A stretch of 64,000 nucleotides of DNA from Henriciella sp. (GTDB lineage Bacteria > Pseudomonadota > Alphaproteobacteria > Caulobacterales > Hyphomonadaceae), in assembly GCF_029936995.1 (NCBI RefSeq), contig NZ_JAPYRE010000001.1:310001-374000 (forward strand), read 5' to 3'. This document shows positions 25,216 to 33,508 of the stretch, piece after piece. The notes under the pieces are model-generated. The model was not told where the DNA came from, ran no database searches, and was given only the letters and a program-made list of their open reading frames with translations. The translations under genes and the position numbers were made by a program. The number at the start of each line of letters is the position of its first letter. The stretch's first letter is position 1.

Positions 25216-27278
25216 TCCGGCGCAACGATCTCCGGAACGTCCGTGAAGGGCTCGATCCCGAAGGCCGGATAGATTTCGGTCGGGAAGTAGGCCGTGCCGT
25301 CCTTCATTACCATGCGGATCGTCTTGATGGCCTTGAAGTCCTCGACCGGGTTGCCTGGCACCAGGAAGAAGTCAGCATATTTGCCTGCCTCGATGGAGCC
25401 ATAGTCCTCGCTGTGTCCGAGATATTCCGCCGACTCAAGTGTCGCGCGGGCGAGGATTTCGCCCGGTGTGAAGCCGACCTGCTGGTAGAGCTCCAGTTCG
25501 CGGTGGAGGTTGAAGGACCCGCCCATATCAGTGCCGAACAGGATTAAGATGCCGCGCTCGCGCATCATGGTCAGCGTCTCGATGATCCGGTCGAATGCCC
25601 CGGCATAGGCGGCATCGTCTTCAGCGGTCTCGATCTTCGACCAGGCCTGCTTGGCGCCGCGTTGCACGCTGATCGGCATATGCTCGATATAGTCGCTGAC
25701 GCCCGGGCGGAAACTGCCATCCCGCGACAGGAGAAGCGCCTCATGGATCGCCACGGTCGGGTCGATGGCGACATCATTCTCGACCATCAGGTCAAGCGTC
25801 GTCTTTACAGCTTCGGAGGAGAGGTCGAGATCCGGCAGGCGCGACAGGGCCGTCAACCGCAGCAGCGTGCGCGTGTCCTCGCCCTGTTCAAGCACCCAGC
25901 CGAGCATCACCTGGTTGATGTGCGTCAGCTCGTCATAACCGGCTTTGATCATCTTGTCGGCGCGTGAGAAGGCCGGGACATGGCCGGCAACATGCATGCC
26001 GTATTCATGGGCCAGCTCGACCATCTGTGGCACCCACGCCCCCTTCATCGAGTTGTAGACCTTGATCTGGAAGAAGCTGCCATCCTCACCATAGGTGCGT
26101 ACCGCCTCGAGGGCTTCTTCCTGGTTGGTGACGATGATGCCATTATTGGAATTGTAGGGGCTCTTGCCCTCAATAAAGCCGGACTTGATGATGCGTGGAC
26201 CTGCGAGCACGCCTTCGTCGATCTTTTCGATCAGCTCTGAGAGCACTTCATTATCATTGCCCATATCGCGCACGAATGTGACGCCCGCGGCGATGTTCAG
26301 CATCGCGTCGTCCTGGCCCATGTGCCCGTGCATGTCGGACAGGCCGGGCACCAGCGTGCCGCCCTCACCGTCAATGACATATTCGCCGGTGCCAGCCTGC
26401 GCGTCCGCAGCTTCGACAGCGGCGATCCGGTCGCCCTCGACCAGCACGGATTTCGGCTCGGTCAGTGCCATGGTCTCCGGGTCGAACAGGCGGACATTCG
26501 TGATCCGCACCGGCTGATCGAATGTGTGGGCGGTGTCTTCCTGCAACTGCTCGAACCGCTCTGTGGAATAACGCACGGCCATGTCGCGCAGGCGCTTGTC
26601 TTCAGCCTCGAAGCCTTCGCGCACGACAAGGAATTCCGGGGTTATCATGGCGACGAAGTCGTCCGCCGCGTCCATCACGAAATAGGTCGGGTCGAGGTCC
26701 GGGCCGACCAGTGCATAGGAGGTTGCGGAGACGGACGTGTCTGCGCCTTCAAGCTCGAAGCTTTCCAGCTCCTGCAAGGTCAGCGTGCCGCCGGGTAGGG
26801 CGGGCATAGACATGTCCGCGTCGGCCATCAGTGCTCCGGCATAGACCGCCAGCTGGTAGGGCGAACCCGACTGCGTGATATAGACAGATGGCTCTTGAAT
26901 GTCGGCAGAGCCCTTGCCTGTCGAGTCCATCCACTGGGCCGTCCCCGCGCTCAGGGAAAAGCTCTCATCGACAGCGCTGCCGAAGGTCGTGTTGCCCTCG
27001 ACCGTCCAGGCCACAGGCACCCCGTCTTCGCCGAGCACGATGGTCTCGTCCATGGTCGGGCCACGCCCATTATTGCGGTACTCATAGTCGATGCTGATGG
27101 CCGGGCCGGATTCGGTGACCACCATTTCCCCGATTTTTGTCCCGCTCGTTAGGACCGTGTAGACGGTCCCGGCGCCTGCAACATCGTCCGGGGTGTCGGC
27201 CGGTGCCTGGGCGGAGAGGCTGGCGGGGGCGGCGATCAGGGCGGCCAGACCGGCGCTGGCGGTCAGGAGCTTTTTCAT
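25212..27278 (-). CDS. Exported amidohydrolase-family protein with N-terminal extension
   Basis: This 688-residue protein has a signal peptide (ending ASLSAQA). The N-terminal 260-270 residues form a beta-rich domain without recognisable catalytic motifs. The amidohydrolase TIM barrel follows: metal ligands in SDMHGHMGQ, the HVAGHV and ELTHINQ region and GTDMGG near the C terminus. Relatives include exported dipeptidase- and imidazolonepropionase-like hydrolases; the substrate is unknown. GAAGAGG precedes the ATG. The gene is divergent from the sugar dehydrogenase and leads a two-gene unit with the YaiI gene. Confidence 0.88.
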   Translation of the reverse strand: MKKLLTASAGLAALIAAPASLSAQAPADTPDDVAGAGTVYTVLTSGTKIGEMVVTESGPAISIDYEYRNNGRGPTMDETIVLGEDGVPVAWTVEGNTTFGSAVDESFSLSAGTAQWMDSTGKGSADIQEPSVYITQSGSPYQLAVYAGALMADADMSMPALPGGTLTLQELESFELEGADTSVSATSYALVGPDLDPTYFVMDAADDFVAMITPEFLVVREGFEAEDKRLRDMAVRYSTERFEQLQEDTAHTFDQPVRITNVRLFDPETMALTEPKSVLVEGDRIAAVEAADAQAGTGEYVIDGEGGTLVPGLSDMHGHMGQDDAMLNIAAGVTFVRDMGNDNEVLSELIEKIDEGVLAGPRIIKSGFIEGKSPYNSNNGIIVTNQEEALEAVRTYGEDGSFFQIKVYNSMKGAWVPQMVELAHEYGMHVAGHVPAFSRADKMIKAGYDELTHINQVMLGWVLEQGEDTRTLLRLTALSRLPDLDLSSEAVKTTLDLMVENDVAIDPTVAIHEALLLSRDGSFRPGVSDYIEHMPISVQRGAKQAWSKIETAEDDAAYAGAFDRIIETLTMMRERGILILFGTDMGGSFNLHRELELYQQVGFTPGEILARATLESAEYLGHSEDYGSIEAGKYADFFLVPGNPVEDFKAIKTIRMVMKDGTAYFPTEIYPAFGIEPFTDVPEIVAPE

Positions 27279-27484
27279 GCAATGAACCTCTTCTTCGGAT
27301 AACGGGCCTGTCGTGCCCGTTCCGGTTACAGACTGATGCGGCTATAAAAGCATTCACGCTGGCCAAAAGCGAGGGCGCGGGAGGAATTCACTGCATGCGG
27401 AAGGTGAGAGCCGGGCCATAGGGTGTCGAGCTTGGAACCAGGGCCTATCGGACCATCTTGTTCATTATGAAAGGAAACCGTTCC

Positions 27485-28798
27485 ATGCGTATCGCCTCCA
27501 CCATCTCCCTGTTGTCGCTGCTGAGTGTGGGGGTGGTGGCATGTGCCACGTCAAGCCAGGCGCCGGTCTCGATCGGTTATGGCCCGTCGCCCGTCCTGCC
27601 GGAGCCGAAGACAAGCCTCATCCCCACGGTGGACATCGCGAAGGCGACAGGCTGGCCGGAAGGTGCGCGTCCACGCGCTGCAAAAGGTCTTGAGGTACAG
27701 GCTTTTGCAGGTGGGCTCGATCACCCGCGCTGGCTGCACGTCCTGCCGAATGGCGATGTACTGGTGGCCGAGACGAACGCCCCGCCGCGCCCGGAGGATG
27801 GCGACGGCATCCGTGGCTTCTTCATGAAGCAGGCGATGAAGAAGGCCGGTGCGGCCGTGCCGAGCGCCAACCGGATTACCCTCCTGCGCGATACGGATGG
27901 AAATGGCGTCTCCGATGAGCGGCATGTCTTCCTCGATGGGCTTAACTCGCCTTTCGGCATGGAGCTGATCGGCGATACCTTCTATGTCGCCAATACTGAC
28001 GCCATCGTCGCTTTTCCCTATGAGCCGGGCGCGACAGGCATCGCGGCAGAGGGGCGAATCCTGACCTCCCTGCCAGCCGGTGAGATCAACCATCACTGGA
28101 CCAAGAATATCATTGCCTCGCCGGACGGATCGAAACTTTATGCCACGGTCGGTTCCAACTCGAACATTGCCGAGAATGGCATGAGCGCCGAGCAGGGCCG
28201 TGCGGCGATATGGGAGGTCGATGTCGCAACAGGCGAAAAACGTCTCTTCGCGACCGGTCTTCGCAACCCCAACGGCATGGACTGGAACCCGGCTTCAGGC
28301 GCACTCTGGACGGTGGTGAACGAGCGTGACGAGCTCGGCAACAATCTCGTGCCGGATTATATGACTTCCGTGCAGGACGGGGCTTTCTATGGCTGGCCGT
28401 GGAGCTATTGGGGCGAAAATGTCGACACCCGCGTTGAACCGGCCCGTCCGGACATGGTGGCCCGCGCCATCGCGCCGGACTATGCGCTGGGCAGCCACAC
28501 CGCCTCGCTCGGCCTGGAGTTTTCGCACAGGGCAAGTCTCGGTCACGCCTATGGTGAAGGCGTCTTCATCGGCCAGCACGGCTCCTGGAATCGTGAACCG
28601 CCAAGCGGCTACAAGGTCGTCTTTGTGCCTTTCAATGGCGCCCGTCCGGCCGGGAACCCGCGTGAGGTGCTTGGCGGCTTCCGTGTCGATGACAAGGCGC
28701 TTGGCCGGCCCGTCGACGTCGCTACCGCCGCGGACGGCGCACTGCTGGTGACAGACGATGTCGGCAACACGGTCTGGCGCGTCAGCCGGGCGGACTAG
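27485..28798 (+). CDS. Sorbosone/glucose dehydrogenase-type beta-propeller lipoprotein
   Basis: This 437-residue protein starts at the ATG after AAAGGAAA; a signal with the lipobox GVVAC predicts a lipoprotein. The mature part is the GSDH/L-sorbosone dehydrogenase propeller: DHPRWLHVLPNGDVLVAETN, NRITLLRD, LNSPFGMELIGD, ATGLRNPNGMDWNP and GQHGSWNREPPSGYKVVFV. It would oxidise an aldose or similar sugar in the periplasm using PQQ, but no PQQ genes are in the window, so the cofactor is assumed from the family. Confidence 0.88.
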   Translation: MRIASTISLLSLLSVGVVACATSSQAPVSIGYGPSPVLPEPKTSLIPTVDIAKATGWPEGARPRAAKGLEVQAFAGGLDHPRWLHVLPNGDVLVAETNAPPRPEDGDGIRGFFMKQAMKKAGAAVPSANRITLLRDTDGNGVSDERHVFLDGLNSPFGMELIGDTFYVANTDAIVAFPYEPGATGIAAEGRILTSLPAGEINHHWTKNIIASPDGSKLYATVGSNSNIAENGMSAEQGRAAIWEVDVATGEKRLFATGLRNPNGMDWNPASGALWTVVNERDELGNNLVPDYMTSVQDGAFYGWPWSYWGENVDTRVEPARPDMVARAIAPDYALGSHTASLGLEFSHRASLGHAYGEGVFIGQHGSWNREPPSGYKVVFVPFNGARPAGNPREVLGGFRVDDKALGRPVDVATAADGALLVTDDVGNTVWRVSRAD

Positions 28799-28873
28799 CG
28801 GCTCTCTCTATCTATTTATATCCAGGGCCAAACCTCATCCTTAGCCCGCCGGAGGATGAAGCTGACTATCCTA

Positions 28874-28947
28874 TGTCAAATTTTCTTGTTAAAAATTCTT
28901 GACAGTAAAAAATTTTATACATATCTGCATGTCAGGTATTTTTGACA
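28874..28947 (+). promoter_or_regulatory. Promoter with two TGTCA/TGACA inverted repeats
   Basis: This AT-rich stretch precedes the membrane-protein/XRE pair. TGTCAA (28874-28879) pairs with TTGACA (28899-28904), and TGTCA (28930-28934) pairs with TGACA (28943-28947). The TTGACA at 28899 is a perfect -35 box, 17 bp from TATCTG (28922-28927) as a possible -10. The flanking dyads would suit autoregulation by the XRE protein encoded downstream. The operator role is inferred. Confidence 0.5.
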
Positions 28948-28962
28948 CGAAAGAGAACAACA

Positions 28963-29385
28963 ATGTCATTCCATGAAAAATCCGCCTGGGTGATGGGGGC
29001 CGTCCTGCTGGCCGGGGCCATCTTCTATTTCAAGACCGTTACGGAGATGTCGGCAGCAATGGGCGAGATTGCGCCCCCCGTCCTGCCGCTGGTCGTGGCC
29101 TACATTATTGCGATCATCGTGCTGTCGATCATCGGCCATGTCCTGATTGCCATCACAAAGCCTTCAGAAGCCGACGACACGATGGATGAGCGTGACCGGA
29201 TCATTGCAAGCCGGGCGGGCTCCTTCAGCGGTGTCCTGCTGGGGATCGGTGTGCTGAGTGGGCTTGGGGGCTATCTCATGAATTATGATGGCAACCAGCT
29301 TTTCCACATTGCCTTTGGAGCGATGATGATCGCCAGCCTGGGCGAGTATGCCTCAAAGATCTGGCATTACCGGCGGGGCGTCTGA
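28963..29385 (+). CDS. Four-helix integral membrane protein of unknown function
   Basis: This 140-residue protein has four transmembrane helices (about residues 9-26, 40-62, 84-102 and 108-126) and an acidic DDTMDERDR motif with a following RAGSFSG between helices two and three, as in DUF2178-type proteins. Such proteins are often paired with a short XRE regulator, as here (next gene after one base). I place the start at the ATG; an in-frame TTG at 28942 falls inside the inverted repeat. The function is unknown. Confidence 0.75.
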   Translation: MSFHEKSAWVMGAVLLAGAIFYFKTVTEMSAAMGEIAPPVLPLVVAYIIAIIVLSIIGHVLIAITKPSEADDTMDERDRIIASRAGSFSGVLLGIGVLSGLGGYLMNYDGNQLFHIAFGAMMIASLGEYASKIWHYRRGV

Positions 29386-29386
29386 G

Positions 29387-29611
29387 ATGGCGAAACGCCC
29401 GCCCATCACCAATCGCGTGAAAGAGCTGCGCGAGGCCCACGGACAGATGTCCCAGGCCGCGCTTGGAGAGGCAATTGGCGTCACGCGCCAGACCGTCATT
29501 GCCATAGAGCAGGGGCGTTATTCGCCCTCGCTCGAAAGCGCCTTTCGCATTTCCCGTCTTTTCGGTGTCGGCCTTGAGGATGTCTTCGGTTGGGCCGAAG
29601 ACGCGGGCTAG
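29387..29611 (+). CDS. Small XRE-family HTH regulator
   Basis: This 74-residue protein is almost entirely a helix-turn-helix domain (RVKELREAHGQMSQAALGEA; VTRQTVIAIEQGRYSPSLE; FRISRLFGVGLEDVF), the YozG/Cro-like short type. It begins one base after the stop of the membrane-protein gene, so translation is probably coupled. The upstream in-frame ATG at 29348 would overlap that gene by 38 bases and is less likely. It probably controls the pair. Its 3' end overlaps the convergent permease gene by 4 bases. Confidence 0.87.
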   Translation: MAKRPPITNRVKELREAHGQMSQAALGEAIGVTRQTVIAIEQGRYSPSLESAFRISRLFGVGLEDVFGWAEDAG

Positions 29612-30849
29612 CCTGTCAGAAGTGGCGCGATCAAAAGCCCGCCTGCAAGCCACAGACAGGCGATGACCGAAAGGCCGAACAGCACCCTTTCCGTGATCCC
29701 TGTACCCATCGGATTGCCGAACCCGGCCGTCACTGCCTTCCACCAGAGGAAAACCCCCGAGAGCGCGAGAAAGGCGAGGTTGAGGAAAAGGGTATAGTCG
29801 ACGTTGAAGAATTCCCGGTCGGTCACGCTCTTCACACTTCCGGCATCCGGCAGAATCCCCATGCCCGCAAAGGCGTAGTGGAGCACCAGCGCGGTCGCGG
29901 CGAGAGCGAGGAGGAAGACGCCAGCGATATAAAGCGCCATGCCCCAGCCATAATATTTCGCCTGTATGCGCAGCACCGGCAGGACTACAAGGTCCGAAAA
30001 GATAAAGGCCATGATCCCGGCGAAGCTCACCCCGTTGGAAAACAGCACAGCGGCGAGCGGGATATTCCCCATTGAGCCGATAAAGGTGAAGAAGGCCGCC
30101 ACAGGCCCGATCACGGTCTGTGCGGCAACTTGCCAGAAAGCCGGATCGTCGCTGCCCGAGCCGATGAAGAGGGCCTCGAAAAAGCTGCGCGGCACGAAGG
30201 CGGCGATGATCCCGGCCACGGTGAAGCCCACCGTGACATCCTTCCACACCATGCCCCACTCCATGACATAGCGCTGGGCGACCTTGCGCCAGCCTTCGCG
30301 GCTGGCCATGAGCTTCTTCCAGTCCGGCACATCGCCGTTGTCGTCGCTGCCCTCCTGCGCCTGCGCGCGCTCTCGCGCTTTTTTCGTCAGTCCGAATGCG
30401 CCGGTCACCCGCACGATCAGCCATGTCAGCAGGATCAGCAGGATACCCCCGGCATACTCCCCGACGACGAACTGCCAGCCGAGGAAGACCGCGATGATGA
30501 TACCGAGTTCGATCACAAGGTTCGTGGAGGCGAGCAGAAAGGCGAGCGCCGGGATAAGGCCCGCCCCCTTGGCGAACAGAGAGCGTGTCGTGGCAAGCGC
30601 TGCAAACGAGCACGAACTGGAAATGAAACCGAAAAATGTACCGAGACCGACAGCTTTGGGGCCACGCCCGCCCATCGTTTTCTTCATCCGCTCACGGGTG
30701 ACGAAGACCTGGATCATGGAAGAGACGAGATAACCAAGCCCGAAGGCCCAGAGGGCCATCCAGAACAGGCCGGCGGACGTCATCGCCGCTTCGTGCCAGG
30801 TGGAGAGAAAAGTGTTCAAACTGCCCGTCCGGTTCAGTTTCAGCCACAT
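29608..30849 (-). CDS. Permease, COG0701/DUF318 family (ArsP-like)
   Basis: This 413-residue membrane protein has eight or more transmembrane helices in two related halves. SSCSFAALATTRSLF and FLLASTNLVIELGI in the first half, and GNIPLAAVLFSNGVSFAG in the second, are typical of the permease family that includes ArsP (organoarsenical efflux) and metal-linked members. The central cytoplasmic loop is charged. The substrate is unknown. The ATG at 30849 is preferred over a TTG two codons upstream; neither has a clear ribosome-binding site. Confidence 0.85.
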   Translation of the reverse strand: MWLKLNRTGSLNTFLSTWHEAAMTSAGLFWMALWAFGLGYLVSSMIQVFVTRERMKKTMGGRGPKAVGLGTFFGFISSSCSFAALATTRSLFAKGAGLIPALAFLLASTNLVIELGIIIAVFLGWQFVVGEYAGGILLILLTWLIVRVTGAFGLTKKARERAQAQEGSDDNGDVPDWKKLMASREGWRKVAQRYVMEWGMVWKDVTVGFTVAGIIAAFVPRSFFEALFIGSGSDDPAFWQVAAQTVIGPVAAFFTFIGSMGNIPLAAVLFSNGVSFAGIMAFIFSDLVVLPVLRIQAKYYGWGMALYIAGVFLLALAATALVLHYAFAGMGILPDAGSVKSVTDREFFNVDYTLFLNLAFLALSGVFLWWKAVTAGFGNPMGTGITERVLFGLSVIACLWLAGGLLIAPLLTG

Positions 30850-30945
30850 AGGCAATGTTTCTGGACTATCGCAGTTCCGATAGAATTCGGTCGCAGGTCG
30901 CTTTCAGGTGCCAGCCCTGTGGAAATGTGTTATGGCGGATAGATC

Positions 30946-31482
30946 ATGCAACAGGACGTCAGGGAGCTTGTAGACAGGGTCTATACCGCCCGGCGGGACG
31001 AAAGCCCCGATGACGCCCACATGTTTGCCACCGACGCAGTCGAGTATGCGCGCGGGGCCCGTGACCCGGAGCTGCTAGTGCGGGCACTTATGGCCAAGGG
31101 GCAGTGCTACCGCGATGAGGGCCAATACGGGGATGCAGAAACCCTCTATATCGAGGCCGCCAATCTTTGCCGGCGCGAGGATGTCGACGCGCTCGTGACT
31201 GCCCATGTCATCCGTCACCTTGGTGACGTCGCTGCCGAGCTTGGCCGATATGGCATGGCCCAGACACATTACGAGGAAGCACTTGAGCTCTACCGCGAGC
31301 TGGACGGTATTGGCCCTGTAACGCTCGCCAATGCCATCCGGCCGCTGGCAAAGCTGTATGACCGGATAGATGACACGGTCGAAGCAGCCGCCTGCTGGCG
31401 GGAGGCCCGTGACCTATACGAACAGGCAGAGATGGAATCCGGGGTGGAGGAGTGCACGCAACGTCTGAACGGGGCAGGCTAG
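30946..31482 (+). CDS. Tetratricopeptide-repeat protein
   Basis: This 178-residue protein has no signal peptide and several TPR units: LLVRALMAKGQCYRDEGQYG, HVIRHLGDVAAELGRYGMAQ, LANAIRPLAKLYDRIDDTVE and EAACWREARDLYEQ. This suggests a cytoplasmic protein-binding scaffold. It lacks any enzymatic domain, and its partner cannot be told from context. It is divergent from the permease and convergent with the nitrilase. Confidence 0.83.
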   Translation: MQQDVRELVDRVYTARRDESPDDAHMFATDAVEYARGARDPELLVRALMAKGQCYRDEGQYGDAETLYIEAANLCRREDVDALVTAHVIRHLGDVAAELGRYGMAQTHYEEALELYRELDGIGPVTLANAIRPLAKLYDRIDDTVEAAACWREARDLYEQAEMESGVEECTQRLNGAG

Positions 31483-31498
31483 GGGCAAGTCTATATGC

Positions 31499-32437
31499 CT
31501 AGCCCCGTTCGCCGGGATAGATTTCACGACCTGCTACTTCCAGCCGGAACAGGTCTGGCCGCGAATAATGCCCGGCCGGGTCGCTTGCTACCTTGCACTT
31601 GCGGGCCAGCGACAGGTCGGCGTCCACCGTCAGGATACCTTCCTCGCCGGTCAGCGGCCCGGCAACGATTTCGCCGCGTGGATCGATAATGGCGGTGGCG
31701 CCATTATGGTCGAACAGGTAGAGTTCCCTGAAACGTTCGGGCACATGGTCTTCCATGCGCAGGCCGGCTGAACAGATCACCCAGGCGCCGGCCTGGCTGG
31801 CAAAGGCGCGGCTCAGCAGCAGCTGTCTTGCCCAGACCGGTTCTTCCGGAGCGGTCTCCGGTTCGCGGCCTGGCCATGCAGCGACATGCACATCCACGCC
31901 TTGTGCCATCAGGCTATAGCCCGGCAGGACGGCATTGTGCTCCCAGCAATTGAGCCCCGACAGCCGCCCCCAGTCACGTTGCACCGGGTGCAGCCCTTTC
32001 GCGTCTCCATCGCCCCAGACGGAACGTTCATGATGTGTGGGTTTCAGCTTGCGGTGGCGGTTCAGAAGCTCGCCATCGCGCGAGATGAACAGGAGCGTGC
32101 AGTAGAGCGTGGCCTCTGTCTGTGGATCGAGTTCGTTGATCCCGATGACGAGATCGGCGCGGGCCTGTTTGGCGGCCTTTTTCAGCGTAGAGACCTCCGG
32201 TCCATCGAGTCGCGCACCATTGGCCAGCAGCTCGGCAGCGGCATCCCACCAGACTGGCGAAAGCGGGCTGTCGATGAAAAACGGATAGCCGGGCAGCCAG
32301 CTTTCCCCGAAGGCGATAACGTCGGGCCTGTCCTTCGCAGCCTGCGCAATCCAGTCACAGGCCAGCTCAAGGCTTGCCTGCTTGTCAAAAAGGCGGGGCG
32401 CGGCCTGCACGGCGGAAAGCCGGATTGTCTCTGTCAT
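31499..32437 (-). CDS. Nitrilase (carbon-nitrogen hydrolase superfamily)
   Basis: This 312-residue enzyme would convert a nitrile to a carboxylic acid and ammonia. The catalytic triad is visible: Glu45 in FGESWLPGYP, the Lys of HRKLKPTHHER (128-138) and Cys164 in GLNCWEHN. The HRKLKPTHHER and NCWEHN contexts are those of branch-1 nitrilases rather than amidases. The start is set at MTETIRLS, which aligns with the superfamily N terminus; longer in-frame extensions read through the repeat element at 32511-32550 and are not credible. Confidence 0.83.
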   Translation of the reverse strand: MTETIRLSAVQAAPRLFDKQASLELACDWIAQAAKDRPDVIAFGESWLPGYPFFIDSPLSPVWWDAAAELLANGARLDGPEVSTLKKAAKQARADLVIGINELDPQTEATLYCTLLFISRDGELLNRHRKLKPTHHERSVWGDGDAKGLHPVQRDWGRLSGLNCWEHNAVLPGYSLMAQGVDVHVAAWPGREPETAPEEPVWARQLLLSRAFASQAGAWVICSAGLRMEDHVPERFRELYLFDHNGATAIIDPRGEIVAGPLTGEEGILTVDADLSLARKCKVASDPAGHYSRPDLFRLEVAGREIYPGERG

Positions 32438-32510
32438 GGGATGAAGGCGTAACGAGCTGCGCATGTCTGCGCAAATCACATAAACGCCATAGGTTCCTGT
32501 CATTTGTGCC

Positions 32511-32550
32511 GTCCCCCCGGATATTTGCTGGCGCGAATGCCGGGATGACG
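32511..32550. repeat. Dispersed repeat, partial copy
   Basis: The roughly 40 bases contain GGATATTTGCTGGCGCGAAT and end in CGGGATGACG. They match the right half of the larger palindromic element at 57690-57792 with only a few differences. The copy is intergenic, between ttcA and the nitrilase gene. Confidence 0.75.
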
Positions 32551-32564
32551 CCGGAACGGTGAAG

Positions 32565-33443
32565 CTAGAACGGCACGTTCGGGTCGTCCTCGCCGGCGCC
32601 GCCGAGTGCCAGTCCGGCAAAGTCGAACAGGTTCGTGTCATGCAGGTGGCTCGGACGTACCGTCGTCATCGCACGGGCCATGACCTGGCGCACGCCGGGC
32701 TTCTTGGCCTCCCACTCATCCAGCATCGCCTTCATCGCCTGGCGCTGCAGGCCATCTTGTGAGCCGCAGAGATTGCACGGGATGATGGGAAACTCCATCG
32801 CCTCGGCAAACTTGGCGAGATCGGCCTCGGCGCAGTTGATCAGGGGGCGAAGGACGAACATGTCGCCGGCATCATTGAGCAGCTTCGGCGGCATCGCGGC
32901 CAGCCGCCCGCCATGCACGAGGTTCATCATGAACGTCTCGAGTGCATCGTCGCGGTGATGGCCGAGCACGATCGCCTCGCAATCTTCCTCGCGCGCGACG
33001 CGGTAGAGTATCCCCCGGCGCAGGCGTGAACACATGGCGCAGAAGGTGCGGTTTTCCGGCACTTTCTCGGTGACGATGGAATAGGTGTCTTCGGTCTCGA
33101 TGCGGTATTTCACGCCCACAGTGTCCAGCCATTCGGGCAGGACATGTTTCGGGAAGCCGGGCTGGCCCTGGTCGAGATTACAGGCGATGAGATCGACCGG
33201 CAGCGCCCCTTGCCATTTCAGGTCGATGAGCGCGGCGAGCAGGGCGTAGGAGTCCTTGCCACCCGACAGGCAGACCAGCCACTTCGACGGTTCGCCCTCG
33301 CGCGCGCGGTTAACCATGCCATACTGGTCAACAGCCTGCAGCGCGCTGCGCACGATCCGCTTGCGCAGCTTCTTGAAGCTCACACTCTTCGGCACATCGG
33401 CGAAGATCGGCGGCACCATGCCTGTCATCATGTCATCAGCCAT
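32565..33443 (-). CDS. ttcA: tRNA 2-thiocytidine synthetase TtcA
   Basis: TtcA thiolates cytidine 32 of tRNA using an iron-sulfur cluster and ATP. The 292 residues show the PP-loop [10 protein letters not shown] and the two CxxC motifs, [10 protein letters not shown] and CNLCGSQ, that bind the cluster. The length is typical. It is transcribed on the same strand as the downstream nitrilase, with the repeat in between. Confidence 0.95.
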   Translation of the reverse strand: MADDMMTGMVPPIFADVPKSVSFKKLRKRIVRSALQAVDQYGMVNRAREGEPSKWLVCLSGGKDSYALLAALIDLKWQGALPVDLIACNLDQGQPGFPKHVLPEWLDTVGVKYRIETEDTYSIVTEKVPENRTFCAMCSRLRRGILYRVAREEDCEAIVLGHHRDDALETFMMNLVHGGRLAAMPPKLLNDAGDMFVLRPLINCAEADLAKFAEAMEFPIIPCNLCGSQDGLQRQAMKAMLDEWEAKKPGVRQVMARAMTTVRPSHLHDTNLFDFAGLALGGAGEDDPNVPF

Positions 33444-33508
33444 GTGCGGCTTCTGCCACAGGAAGGGCCAGCAGGGCCAGAGCGGTGCTCACCTGTGGGA
33501 GCCGAGCG

